Origin: Clarkia xantiana subsp. parviflora
Lineage: Eukaryota; Streptophyta; Magnoliopsida; Myrtales; Onagraceae
NCBI GenBank assembly: GCA_036873135.1
Contig: JAPTYO010000009.1
Span: forward strand, 29,161,756 to 29,225,755
Direction of reading: 5' to 3'
Length of the DNA stretch: 64,000 nucleotides
Within the stretch, counting starts at the first letter, position 1; each line of letters starts with the position of its first letter. The notes beneath the pieces are model-generated. The model was not told the origin of the DNA, searched no databases, and saw only the letters and a list, made by a program, of their open reading frames with translations. The position numbers were made by a program, and so were the translations under genes. Shown piece after piece: positions 11,701 to 21,248 of this stretch.

Positions 11701-13274
11701 AGAACTATAGCGGAAGAAGGGATAGAAAGTGTTAAGAGTGTGTTTTTTCCAACTTGGCTTAAGGTATTTTTTTTTTTAAAGAAAAGGAAGTATAGTAAGT
11801 TTTCTGCTATTCACTCAAGGTTCAGTATGTTTGGTGACTCTTTACACAAATCATTTGCTTTGCTACTTTACTTTGATGACTTCTATCCATCCAATCCAAA
11901 TAAGTAAAAGAGGAGAAGCTTTTGTATTCTGACATTACAATGCATCTTTTCTCTGACGTTATAATTAATGCAGGGTCTTGGAATGAGGCAAGAATTGGCA
12001 TCAGACGGTGGTGAGCGAATTGTAGTTTCCCGCCCAATACTCGAAGGCCTTGATGATGTAGAGGAGGAAGAAGAGGATGGAGTTGCATGCATGGTCTGCA
12101 GAGAAGGCTATGGTCTGAGACCGACTGACCTCTTGGGCGTATACTCGTACAGCAAACGCGTGAACCTTGGGGGAAGCACTTCAGGCAGCACTCGTGGCGA
12201 ATATGTGTACACAACAGTGAGTTCTTTCAATGTGATTCACTTCCAGTGCCACCTGGAAGCCAAGAGAGCCGATGCTGCTCTCAAGAACCCAAAGAAAGAG
12301 TGGGAAGGCGCTACACTGAGAAACAACGAATCCCTCTGCAATTCGTTGTTCCCGCTGCGTGGGCCGTCAGTTCCGCTTTTGCAGTACGTGAGGTATGTGG
12401 ATCAGTATTGGGATAATCTCAACGGTCTTGGTCGCGCAGAAGGGACCCGGCTTCGACTCTTGACCTATGATATTGTCCTGGTATGTTTCTTGTTCTCTCT
12501 CAAACTGCATAGGATTTTACTATTTTATTATTAATTTCGAATTGAAAATAATACTCGTATATATTGCTGCAGATGCTAGCTCGGTTTGCGACAGGGGCAT
12601 CCTTCAGCGCCGAAAGCCGCGGTGGAGGGAGGGAAAGCAACTCGAAGTTGTTACCATTCATGATCCAGATGGCCCGTCACCTTGTCGACCAAGGCAGCTC
12701 CTCACAGTCCCGGACAATGGCCAAAACAGTGGCCACGTACTTGTCTTCCTCCGAGGCCCGACCGTCCACTCCTCCAGGCCTCCAGCAGGCGGAGACGGTC
12801 CAATTCATGATGGTGAACTCAGTGCTCTGCGAATCATACGAGTCGTGGGCCCACCATCGGCGCGCCTTCCTACAGCGGGGAATCTACCATGCGTACATGC
12901 AGCATACACATGGAAGAGCAGCTGCTGAAATGAAGGACGAGGAGCTTTTGTTGATCATCAGGTCGATGCTTGTGTACACGGGTTTGATTGAGCAGTTACA
13001 GCGGTTCCTCAAGAAACAACAACCCGGTTCCTCATCACCGGAGGATGGGGGGTTGGAGAGGTGGGAGGTTAGTATGAAGGAGAGGCTGATGAACATGAAG
13101 GAGATGGTGGGTTTCACTAAAGAGTTGCTGACGTGGCTCGACGAGATGAACTCCGTGGATGATCTTCAGGAGGCGTTCGACGTGATTGGCTGTTTGGCTG
13201 ACGTGCTGTCAGGCGGGTCCACACGGTGCGTGGACTTCGTGAATGCTGCCATTAATGCTGCGGGCAAAGGTTGA
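2713..13274 (+). CDS. BIG: BIG (calossin/pushover, UBR4-like), C-terminal half, 7 exons
   Basis: Exons: 2713-7197, 7287-7509, 7657-8061, 8283-8426, 8528-9526, 11974-12480 and 12573-13274; every intron is GT-AG and the reading frame joins cleanly. They encode ~2,487 residues; plant BIG is about 5,100, so the N-terminal half, with the UBR box, is left of the window. Seen: a ZZ zinc finger at fragment residues ~55-105 ([27 protein letters not shown]); a cysteine-rich cluster at ~890-945 ([32 protein letters not shown]); and a C-terminal module with a Cys/His half-RING-like site (CMVCREGY ~2123, HFQCH ~2173). The family acts in auxin transport, light and hormone signalling and N-degron-linked ubiquitylation. 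No frame break is visible; intron 5 is swollen by transposons. Confidence 0.96.
9762..9815. repeat. Perfect 23-bp inverted repeat at the start of element E
   Basis: Left arm 9762-9784 and right arm 9793-9815 are perfectly complementary over 23 bp, with an 8-base loop. The right arm and part of the left arm belong to the LTR; the outer ~7-9 bases of the left arm lie outside it. The matching place at the right LTR (10839) lacks the extended pairing, so the outer arm is specific to this site. Confidence 0.85.
9769..10128 (+). repeat. Left LTR of element E
   Basis: About 360 bp, nearly identical to 10839-11213 plus 11658-11675. It ends in CCATAACA just before the primer site. Its first bases read AGATAC rather than TGATAC, so the terminal TG has been lost or overwritten by the hairpin arm. 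Confidence 0.82.
10131..10142 (+). other. Primer binding site of element E
   Basis: TGGTATCAGAGC, complementary to initiator methionine tRNA, lies two bases after the left LTR and shows that E is oriented with BIG on the + strand. Confidence 0.9.
10153..10923 (+). CDS. Element E proline-rich ORF (gag-like position)
   Basis: An ORF of 256 codons starts at ATG 10153 in a CCATGG context, 11 bases after the primer site, where gag is expected. Residues 1-35 are helical and charged ([17 protein letters not shown]). Residues ~35-175 are very rich in proline and glutamine, and the tail (~180-230) is mixed ([17 protein letters not shown]). It has no CCHC knuckle, protease or RT motif. The last 28 codons run into the right LTR. 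It may be a diverged gag start or a captured host segment; I cannot name it. Confidence 0.5.
   Translation: MDPQLISEMTKLLSDLKAGIERMSLACKEMKVICKSPLPPLSPPPIQPPPLLFQPPPAQQQQLQIHPQPPPPPPPPQQPKQPPLSQVKLQPSPLLSPPKPLPSSSQPQLLFPPLQSPTPVQPQQPPLQISGAVAAINFPSQPQISPQWLPKPPPQPPPKPSSPPPSQTREPLQARLQDWPKRSAATLSGQLHVLDFIKEYLDKQHLSSILKRRWISELEDKLVFQGWSNDTITNPRLLVIVSLILEVSNNNILIRK
10839..11675 (+). repeat. Right LTR of element E, split by fragment F
   Basis: Positions 10839-11213 and 11658-11675 together match the left LTR up to its end CCATAACA. The break after GATCATA is filled by 444 bp of a different LTR sequence. Confidence 0.8.
11214..11657 (-). mobile_element. Fragment F: copia-type LTR plus primer site
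   Basis: On the minus strand this segment reads as an LTR beginning about TGTTACTGATGC near 11645 and ending just before a primer site (TGGTATCAGAGC, 11251 to 11240), followed by ~26 bases of leader. No coding sequence and no second LTR are present. The host LTR sequence is neither duplicated nor lost at the junction, so there is no target duplication. It is a truncated 5' end rather than a clean solo LTR. Confidence 0.65.
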
Positions 13275-13531
13275 TTTCATTTCATTGCATTGTAAGTGTC
13301 TCAGTTTTCGTATTGTTAATATGAGTGATCCAAGTGTGTAGTATGACGTTGAATTCACACGATGTTGGTTAGTGTCTCTTCTCACATCTGTTCAATGAGA
13401 AACAATGACGTTGTAAAGTTCTACTTAAATAAATGTATGATGTATATATTCATTGATTTGTTATATATTGAGCTAGCAATTTCTCATGTTTGTGCGATCG
13501 AACACGATTAGCAAAGAAAGAGTGAACACGA
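13275..13531 (+). promoter_or_regulatory. BIG 3' UTR and poly(A) region
   Basis: The AT-rich sequence after the BIG stop codon contains AATAAA at 13428-13433, followed by TG-rich sequence, consistent with polyadenylation about 160-200 bases after the stop. Element C begins 257 bases after the stop. Confidence 0.6.
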
Positions 13532-13931
13532 TGTTGGGATTTAGATTTCACTCACCTATATCAACTAAACCTCACCGTGTATATGGGATTGAACAAAAAA
13601 CGAAAATTGATCACGAATTCAGACTAAGAACACACAGTAAATTGAAGAACACTTGTATTGCTTGATAATTAAGATTGCCGAAATTACAACTATAAATAGG
13701 TGCGAAATACAACAGAATTAAACAGAGAATGCCGCAATTACAGTTGCGCTACTAACCCACTACTTGATTCAACAAGATAATCTAGATAAATCGGGAAATT
13801 GTTGCGTGAAAATCTCCATCGTATCTCAGCACTGTTGATGAAGATTCAGACCGGACTAGACCGTTGCTGCTGATACTGACTTCCTGGACCGGCCGGTTCG
13901 GACATTGGCATCTTCGGATTTCACTTCAACA
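13532..13931 (-). repeat. 3' LTR of element C (400 bp)
   Basis: Matches 28499-28930 along its length with scattered substitutions and lacks a ~34-base stretch present near the start of the other copy. It lies next to target duplication cacga at 13527-13531. Confidence 0.93.
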
Positions 13932-13959
13932 CTCTCCCCTAAATTGAACTTGATTGCTT

Positions 13960-15855
13960 TCAATTCAGTTTAACGACACCTAACTTCGATCTTAACTCTT
14001 CAAATGAGCTCCTCTTCAATCCTTTTGTCATTATGTCTGCAATTTGATCTTTGGTTGAACAAAACTCGACATTAATCTCACCTTTCTTCACTAACTCTCT
14101 GAGAAAGAATACCTTCACATTAATGTGTTTGCCGCGACCATACATGACGGGATTCTTGGATAACTTGATTGCTGAATTATTATCACACAACAACAATGTT
14201 GGTTTGTTTATTCCTAGCCTTAGAAACTCAAAAATTCTTCTTAACCAGACTACATGACACCCACACATTGATGCAGCCACATACTCAGCTTCAGTGCTTG
14301 ATAAGGTTACCAATGGTTGCTTCTTTGAAGTCCAGCATATGGCAGCTCCACTCATCATAAAAGTGTAGCCAGTGGTGCTTCTTCCACGTCTGAGGACCCT
14401 GCAAAATCACTGTCAGAGTAAGCAACAAAAGCTGAATCCTTAAGGCTTTTGTATTGAATTCCCAGTTCCTTTGTCCCTTGCAAGTATCTGAGCACTCTTT
14501 TAACAGATAAGAGGTGCATCTCGGTGGGATTTTCCATAAAATGACTTAGTAAACTAACTGCATACTGAATGTCTGGCCTTGTTGCAGTTAGATACATAAG
14601 AGAGCCAATCATTTGCCTGTAAAGTGTTTTGTCCACATGAGGACCTGACCCTTCTTTTGTTAGTTTGTTGCCTAACTCAACTGGAGTAGTGACTAAGTTG
14701 CACTTGCTCATTTGAAACCTATCTAGGATCTCATTGATATATTTCTTTTGACTGATAGACACACCTTCATTGCTTTGCTTAACTTCTAATCCCAGAAAAT
14801 AATGCAGCTTCCCTAGATCAGTCATTTCAAACTCAGAGGTCATCTGAGCTTTGAACTCACTACATAGCCTAAGGGAATTTCCAGTGTAGATTAGATCATC
14901 TACATATACACACATTATTAACATTTCACCATTTGTTTCAGTTCTAAGGAATAGAGTATGCTCATTAGGGCATTTTCGAAGCCTTGTTGCAGTAAGTACC
15001 CTTCTAACCTGCTATACGAAGCTCTAGGTGCCTGTTTCAGCCCATAAAGAGCTTTCTTGAGCTTGTAGACCTGTTTCTCTTTACCCTTGACCTCAAAACC
15101 AGGTGGTTGATCTACATATACCTCTTCATCTAGGTTTCCATGTAAGAAAGCTGACTTGACATCCAATTGAAATAGACACCACCTATTCTGAGCTGCTAGG
15201 GCAATGATTGTTCTTATTGTGTCTAGCCTGGCTACATGTGCAAATACTTCTATGTAATCAGTTCCATAAGACTGTTTATACCCTTTGACCACCAGCCTAG
15301 CTTTGTGTTTGTCTATCTCGCCTCTTTCATTCAATTTGGTTTTGAAAACCCACTTGACTCCAATAGTGTTGTGACCCTTAGGCAAATTCACTAACTCCCA
15401 CGTGTTATTCTTCTCTATAGACTCTATCTCAGACCTCATAGCTTTTCTCCATTTTAAACTTTCATTTGCAGTTTTAAAATTTAGAGGATCACAATCAGCA
15501 ATCATGCAGTAATATGTAACGTGTTTAGGTTCTGTTCTATGAATTTGAATGCTAGATAACTCATAATCATTAAGCCAAGCAGGTCTCTTGACTCCTCTCT
15601 TCTCCTGGATGATTGCTCCTGAGTTAAGCTGTGTTTGTACCTGCCTGCTGCATTCTGGAAGTCTGAGCTGAGGGTCCCTTAAATAGGCATTATCTTCTTC
15701 ATTTGATGAGCTCTCTGAGGCAATAGGAGTTTGAGCTCCTCCATTTGTTGATTTTGCTTCATTTGAGCTGCTTGAGCCTTGCATCCCATTCCTTGCAATC
15801 AGTGGCATTTCCTCTTCATAGTCTGGAATAATGAGCTTCCAATCATTCCTTGTTG
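13960..15855 (-). pseudogene. Element C RT and RNase H (copia pol, 3' part)
   Basis: Three minus-strand frames follow one another. 15808-14918 carries the RT N-terminus and palm (WVFKTKLNERGE, FQLDVKSAFLHGNL, YGLKQAPRAS). 14924-14355 carries the catalytic YVDD motif and the thumb (KLHYFLGLEVKQ, MIGSLMYLTATRPD). 14358-13960 carries RNase H (STEAEYVAAS, CDNNSAI, KHINVKVFF, DIMTKGL). The frame changes near 14920 and 14360 are probably inactivating. Residues before 15808 continue to the B1 junction at 15860. The product would copy the element RNA into cDNA. Confidence 0.88.
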
Positions 15856-16016
15856 CTTCCTGATGGATATACGCCCAATTTGAACCCGTTGACTTCCAAA
15901 CCGTTGTATTTTTATCGTCCCATTAACGTTTGTAAATCGAAACTTCAACCCGAACACTTCACGAGAACATCAACGGCTCGGACGGGGCCGAAGCGCCCGT
16001 CCGGCCAAGGAAAACT

Positions 16017-16225
16017 CACCTAGGTGAGGTTGGGTGGCCACACCCGACCTCCCCTAGGAGAGATCGGGTCAGCCAACCCGATCTCTCCTAGGAGAGATCG
16101 GGTCGGGCCAACCCGATCTCTCCTAGGAGGGATGGGGTCGGGCCAACCCGATCTCTCCTAGGAGGGATGGGGTTGGCCAACCCCATCCCCCCTAGGGGGG
16201 GTTGGGTGCCCTCACCCAACCCCTA
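16017..16225. repeat. U3 hairpin array, B1 5' LTR (6 blocks)
   Basis: Six blocks of ~33 bases, most bounded by CCTAGG, are inverted repeats with arms of about 10-13 bp and ~6-base loops. Arm pairs include GAGATCGGGT with ACCCGATCTC, GGGATGGGGT with ACCCCATCCC and GGGGTTGGGT with ACCCAACCCC. Block 4 is a hybrid whose two arms do not fully match. The function is unknown. Confidence 0.85.
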
Positions 16226-16402
16226 CCCTTAGGGGTCGGATTTCTCCCCCCCAAGGGCCCCTGCGCCATTTTCGGACACCCACACCCGGTTCACGTCGCC
16301 TACCTTCTCCGTATCCTAAGGTCTTAATTGTACACTTAAAGGTTAATTAATTGTGTTTAAAGGTTAACGATGTCATTAAACCACCTTAATGACACCGTTG
16401 CC

Positions 16403-16410
16403 TATAAATA
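16403..16410 (+). promoter_or_regulatory. TATA box, B1 5' LTR
   Basis: TATAAATA in the LTR, downstream of the hairpin array, is a good candidate for the element's pol II promoter; transcription would begin about 30 bases further on. The same motif stands at the matching place in every B-family LTR and, as TATAAAAA, in D. Confidence 0.75.
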
Positions 16411-16728
16411 CCCCACCTTCACAACTCATTTGATCATCTTGGCAATTCGGATTATTTTGCTCTGACATCTCTCTAGTTTATCTCTCTAAGAAGAATACTG
16501 ACTTAGGCATCGGAGAGGGTTCACCAGGCACCACCCCCCCCCCCCCCTCCGTGTCTGGTACTGCCCCTTCTGCAGGGTAGAAGGAGAGAAGAGGCAAAGG
16601 AAGGAAGGAAGGAAGGAAGAAGATAGGCTAAGACAGGGCAACTCAGAAATACCGGATCACACATATCCCCAGTAAGGAGCGAGATCAAAACCGACCACCC
16701 GTTGACCTAGATCTCATAACCTAACACT

Positions 16729-16745
16729 TGGCGCCGTCTGTAGGC
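16729..16745 (+). other. Primer binding site of B1
   Basis: TGGCGCCGTCTGTAGGC starts two bases after the 5' LTR. It is the gypsy-type site also used by D (37466) and B2 (42966). The exact tRNA was not resolved. Confidence 0.85.
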
Positions 16746-16777
16746 TTCGGACAGAAAGCCTGGCTATTACACGAGCT

Positions 16778-19700
16778 ATGACGAACAGTAGGGTGTCTAG
16801 GCACCAACGCCCACCCGGGGGCAATGGGCGGAGGAGAGAACCCATACCCCCAGGGAGGCAGCCTAACCCTGGGACGCAGCCAATGCATCCAGAGCCCCAA
16901 GAAATACCACAGCCTCCTCAACAACAGAACAACCAGGAGGGAGGACCTTCACGCCCAGCTGGGGCTGAGTCCTCCACAGCCTCCACCCCCCGGGCAAGAA
17001 GGCCACAGAGAGAAAGAGAACAACAGGGAGTGCCTTCCCACAACACGGCACCCCCCGAGGGATACTATTATGAAGAGCAACCCCAAAGGTACCCGTATGG
17101 GATGCCGGCACAGAGAGATGGCAACCGCGCCCACACAGCATATGCAAGGCCGGCATACACCCAAGGGACTTACACTGAAGCTCATGAAGAGGAGCAGATC
17201 CCAACAGAAGAGCACTACTCGCACCCTCGAGCAGGGCAGCGAGAGGAACAAAGAAGATATTACCAGGAGCCACCCCCAGAGGGAAGGCAACAATTCGTGC
17301 CTCCTAGGCAACAGCAGAGCAACAGGGCTTACACCCCACTTGGGGAGGAAAGACAAGCAAGACCTCCAAGGAGGCAAGACTTCCATGAAACACCCCAGCA
17401 GGCGTACCAAGGGTACACCTATAGTCCATACCAGCATGGACAAAGGAACCCAGTAAGCCCAGTCTACAACTACAGTGGATATCAGAGCGATTATACTCCG
17501 GCGCAGGTGATGATCACCCCGGAGGAGGTAGAAGCCATGATAACCCGGAAATTGAATGAGTCAAAGAAACCCAGCCTGCATTGTCTAAGTGACAAGACGA
17601 ACCACCCTTTCACAAGGGAACTGGAGATGAATAGGGTGCCAGACTCCCTGCACACAGTGCAAATTGCAAAGTACAATGGGAAGGGAGACCCCCTAGAGCA
17701 TATCCAACAGCATGAGGCCTCCCTATTTGGGAGGACCACTGATGAAAGGTACAAGGCACTCTTGTTCCCAAACACCCTAACAGGGGTGGCCTCACATTGG
17801 TTCTTCAGCCTGCCCTCTGAGAGCATCCACTCATGGGAGCAGCTAAAAGCTAAGTTTCTGCAAAGATACCTAGGGGAGAGGAAACTCCTCAAGGGAACAG
17901 GCTCCATCGATGACGTGAAACAAGAATACGATGAATCCCTGGCCAGCTACTATACTAGGTTCAACCAGAATATTGCAGACATCCAGGGAGACATCACCGA
18001 AGGGGAGATAATACGAGCCTTCATCAGAAACTTAGGTCGCTTTGGATCAACATTGGCTGAAAAGATGGCCAAAAAGCCAGCAAGCACCTTGGAGGAGCTC
18101 GCAGGAAGAGTTAAAACGCATAATGACCTTGAAAGGCACAGGGCAAGCAAGAAGGCCAAAATCCAGGCAGCCAAGGAAGATAATCAAAAGCCAAACAAAG
18201 GCAAGCCGCCCCAGGCACCGCAGCAAGCAAGGCAGCAGGAATGGCGTCCCCCACAGCAAAGAAACCAAATGGGTGAACCCTTAAAGGCTAGAGAAATAAA
18301 CGTCATTAAGTTCATCCCATTGAACGCCACTCCAGCCACCGTACTTAGAGAGATGCGGAACCAAAAGCTTTGGTCACCCCCTGCAAGGTGAAGAGCCCCA
18401 ATGGTGGGAAATCACAAGGATAGATGGTGTGACAACCATGAGGCTTATGGTCACGACACAAATGAATGCTTTAGCCTAAAGCTAAGCATAAACAACATCG
18501 TCCAGAGGGGAGAACTGAAGCAATTCATAGACCATGGGGGCAACAGTATGCAACTAGGGCCATCACAGAAAGACAAGGGCAAGGGAAAGATAGACTACAA
18601 CCCTCCACCCAACAAAAAAGGAGTCATAAATATGATACATGGAGGAGTAGCATCGGGTGGCCCAACTGCTAATGCAAGAGAGGTCTATGCATCCAAGCTA
18701 AGCTCAGTGCCAAGGTGGAGAAAAAGGCCAAGAGAAGGGGAAGAAGTGAAGATCGAGTTCTCGGAGAAGGACAAGAGCCACATCGTCTTTCCACATGATG
18801 ATGCTCTAGTTATTACTTTAGATATTGACAATTTTGATGTAAAGAGAATTTTGGTGGATGGGGGCAGCTCAGCTGACCTCCTAAGCTTGAGAGTGTTAGA
18901 GGAGATAGGGAAAACCAAAGCAGACATCAAACCGGTCAACTTCCCTCTAGTTGGCTTCTCAGGGGCAACAAGTTACCCCCTGGGAGTGATAACCCTACCA
19001 GTAACCATGGGCCAAGGATGGACCCAGTTGAAGGTAAATGTCAATTTCTTGGTGGTTGAAAGCCTGGGAGCCTACAACGGGATCCTAGGAAGGACAACCA
19101 TAAACCCATATGAAATAGTGCCATCCACTGTTCACCAGAAGCTGAAGTACATCACGGAGAACGGGGTTGGAGAGGTCTTGGGTGATCAACGCACTGCAAG
19201 GCAATGCTACGTCAACTCAATGAGACGTGGATCACACGGGACAGACACAGTGGCTGTGGTCATGGTAGGAGCCAACCAGGATAGAAGAAGGAGGGGAGAG
19301 AGACAAAAGCAAGGAAGGAGGAGGAGTGGAGTGACACTCCGTCTGAGCAGGCAGTTTTTTCAAACAGTGCCTACAAGGAGACACAGGAGCAAGGCTGTGA
19401 AGGTGACATCCATACCTTGGCAGCCAGACACCATAATAGGGAACAGAACAAGGAACTCCATCCTAAGAGGCTTCCGCTACATAGATGATATCAAGCAAAT
19501 GCCGCAGGAGTCTATATCAAGCTATTTCCAGAGATTCTTCAATTATGGTGCCAACATGGACATCACAAGGGGAGAAGCAGTAAGGGCATTCATTAGAAAC
19601 ATGCATCCAAACTCATTCGGGACCTATGGAGGGCTCTATGAGATGGTCATGACGAGCACAATGAGAGAGCTCAAGACAAGGTTGGACAAGGCATTTGCAC

Positions 19701-20026
19701 AGGAAGCGGAGCAGTTGGATGAAGTTCCGAAGAGAGGAAGAATAAGGGACACATTGGGAAGAAGTGTCAATTTCACATTCACACCCCTCACACTCACCAT
19801 AGAAGAAATTTTCCACAAGCACCTCAAGCAAGAGCTACCAACATGCAAGGAGGAAGGCAAGGCCTTCCTAGGAAGAGATGCACAGGGTTGGTGTGAGTAC
19901 CATGGGACCTGGGGGCACCAAACCAACAACTGCATGGTGTTGAAGGTGGAAGTGGAAGAAATGATTTACAATGGAGGATTCAAGGAATACGTGGCAACAG
20001 ACACAGTGACCACCCCATATCCTTAG
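16778..20026 (+). CDS. B1 Gag-protease-Gag' polyprotein, one in-frame TGA
   Basis: One frame of 1,082 codons is interrupted only by TGA at 18389-18391, where B2 has TGG. Order: Pro/Gln-rich N-terminus (1-240); capsid-like Gag (~300-470; ALLFPNTL, ASHWFFSLPSE, EIIRAFIRNLG); zinc-knuckle-like WCDNHEAYGHDTNEC (~550); aspartic protease (~690-800; LVDGGSSADLL, NGILGRTTINPYE); basic stretch (~830); then a second partial Gag (~895-985; SISSYFQRFF, EAVRAFIRNMHP) and a second knuckle WCEYHGTWGHQTNNC (~1037). The tail resembles the C-terminal half of the first Gag. It would form particles and process itself but cannot make cDNA. Confidence 0.88.
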
Positions 20027-20290
20027 TTTCATATTTAGTATTTTGCATGTTTCAGCTTTACAAGCTTTTCAAAAAACAACCTTTGAGAAGGAGAACCCAC
20101 GAAGTTACTCCAACTCTACAACTATCTTTTATTCCTACAAAGGATGTCTTGGTGCACCAAGGCATCCCAAGTGTAAAAAAACATGAATGCTCCTAAGGGA
20201 GTAGTAGTTACTCAAAAGTATTTTCCAGTGAATGTAGTGGTACAATCACAAAGTTATCCTTACACAGATATGACTTCAAGTCAATGACAG

Positions 20291-20867
20291 GTTCGACGCC
20301 CCCAAGAGCGTATCTTGAGAGTAGTTTTCATGCTACGACATTCGACGCCCCCAAGAGCGTATCTTGAGAGTAGTGTTCATACTACGACCTTCGACGCCCC
20401 CAAGAGCGTATCTTGAGAGTAGTTATTACACTACGAATTCGACGCACCAAGAGCGTATCTTGAGAGTGGTTTCCAAAAACTACGAACTTCGACGCCCCCA
20501 GGAGCGTATCTTGAGAGTAGTGTTCATACTACGACATTCGACTTCCCCAAGAGCGTATCTTGAGAGTAGTTATTACACTACGAATTCGACGCACCAAGAG
20601 CGTATCTTGAGAGTGGTTTCCAAAAACTACGAATTCGACGCCCCCAGGAGCGTATCTTGAGGTAGATTTGCAACCTACCAGATTCGACGCCCCCAAGAGC
20701 GTATCTTGAGGTAGAAAAAACACTACCAGTTCGACGCCCACCAGGAGCGTATCTTTGGTCTAACCTGAGCCCTCCGAGAGCCTATCCTGTGAAAAGTTAA
20801 GTGCCATCCGAGAGCCTGTCTCGTGAACAGTTTTCGACGCCCACCAAGAGCGTATCTTTGGTCTAAC
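20291..20867 (+). repeat. Tandem stem-loop array, B1 (~13 units)
   Basis: Units of about 30-50 bases built round (G)AGCGTATCT. Each carries stem 1 (CAAGA/TCTTG, or CAGGA/TCTTG with a G-T pair, or CGAGA/TCTCG) and many carry stem 2 (GTAGT/ACTAC, GGTAG/CTACC, GTGGTTT/AAACTAC). Loop sequences vary while the stems are kept. The array sits between the sense ORF and the antisense gene. The order of unit types is nearly the same in B2. Confidence 0.92.
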
Positions 20868-21248
20868 AGTACAACGTATACCGTGTAAGGGGTATCAGAA
20901 GAGATCATCACACCATGCTCAGAAGAATACCATGAGAAAGAAATTTCTAAGTAAAGTAATGTGAAGATCAAGTAATGTTTTTTCTTTATGAAATGGCAGG
21001 TATGACATGAAGGAAAACACGAAAGAAAGACAAGTAAAGGAAACACACCAAGAGAAGAGCCCATAACCAAAGGGATATATACAAAAGCATGAGAAGCACT
21101 AGTGTAAAGGCAAGCGAAGCACGTAGTCAACAACACAATACGGCAAAGGAAAGTAACAACAAACACCACCACAATTTCAAAAGACACTCAACCCATTAAA
21201 GGGGAGAAGGAGTGTAGTTATATACAAGGATAACATGAGATAAACACG

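Larger units (their letters stand above)
9527..11973 (+). other. BIG intron 5, enlarged by nested LTR elements
   Basis: The intron runs from GTAATCC at 9527 to TTAATGCAG at 11971-11973. About 1.9 of its 2.45 kb is element E with fragment F inside it. The unique flanks (9527-9768 and 11676-11973) are AT-rich, as expected of plant introns. Both splice sites look intact, so BIG can probably still be spliced. Confidence 0.85.
15861..16726 (+). repeat. 5' LTR of B1 (866 bp)
   Basis: Starts TGATGGATATACGCCC and ends ATAACCTAACA. U3 carries the CCTAGG-linked hairpin array (~16017-16225), an inverted repeat TCATTAA/TTAATGA just upstream of the promoter, and TATAAATA at 16403-16410. Downstream are the 13-nt motif shared with element D (16507-16519), a C run and a GGAA microsatellite. 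Confidence 0.95.

Noticed and set aside
16863..17273. Minus-strand frames over the B1 and B2 gag N-terminus, kept in both copies
   Set aside because: They overlap a Pro/Gln-rich coding region on the + strand, whose composition leaves the antisense frame open; copies are too similar for conservation to mean much.
20291..20867. CRISPR-like look of regularly spaced repeats
   Set aside because: The host is a plant, repeats are tandem without unique spacers, and the same array recurs at the same place in three retrotransposon copies.
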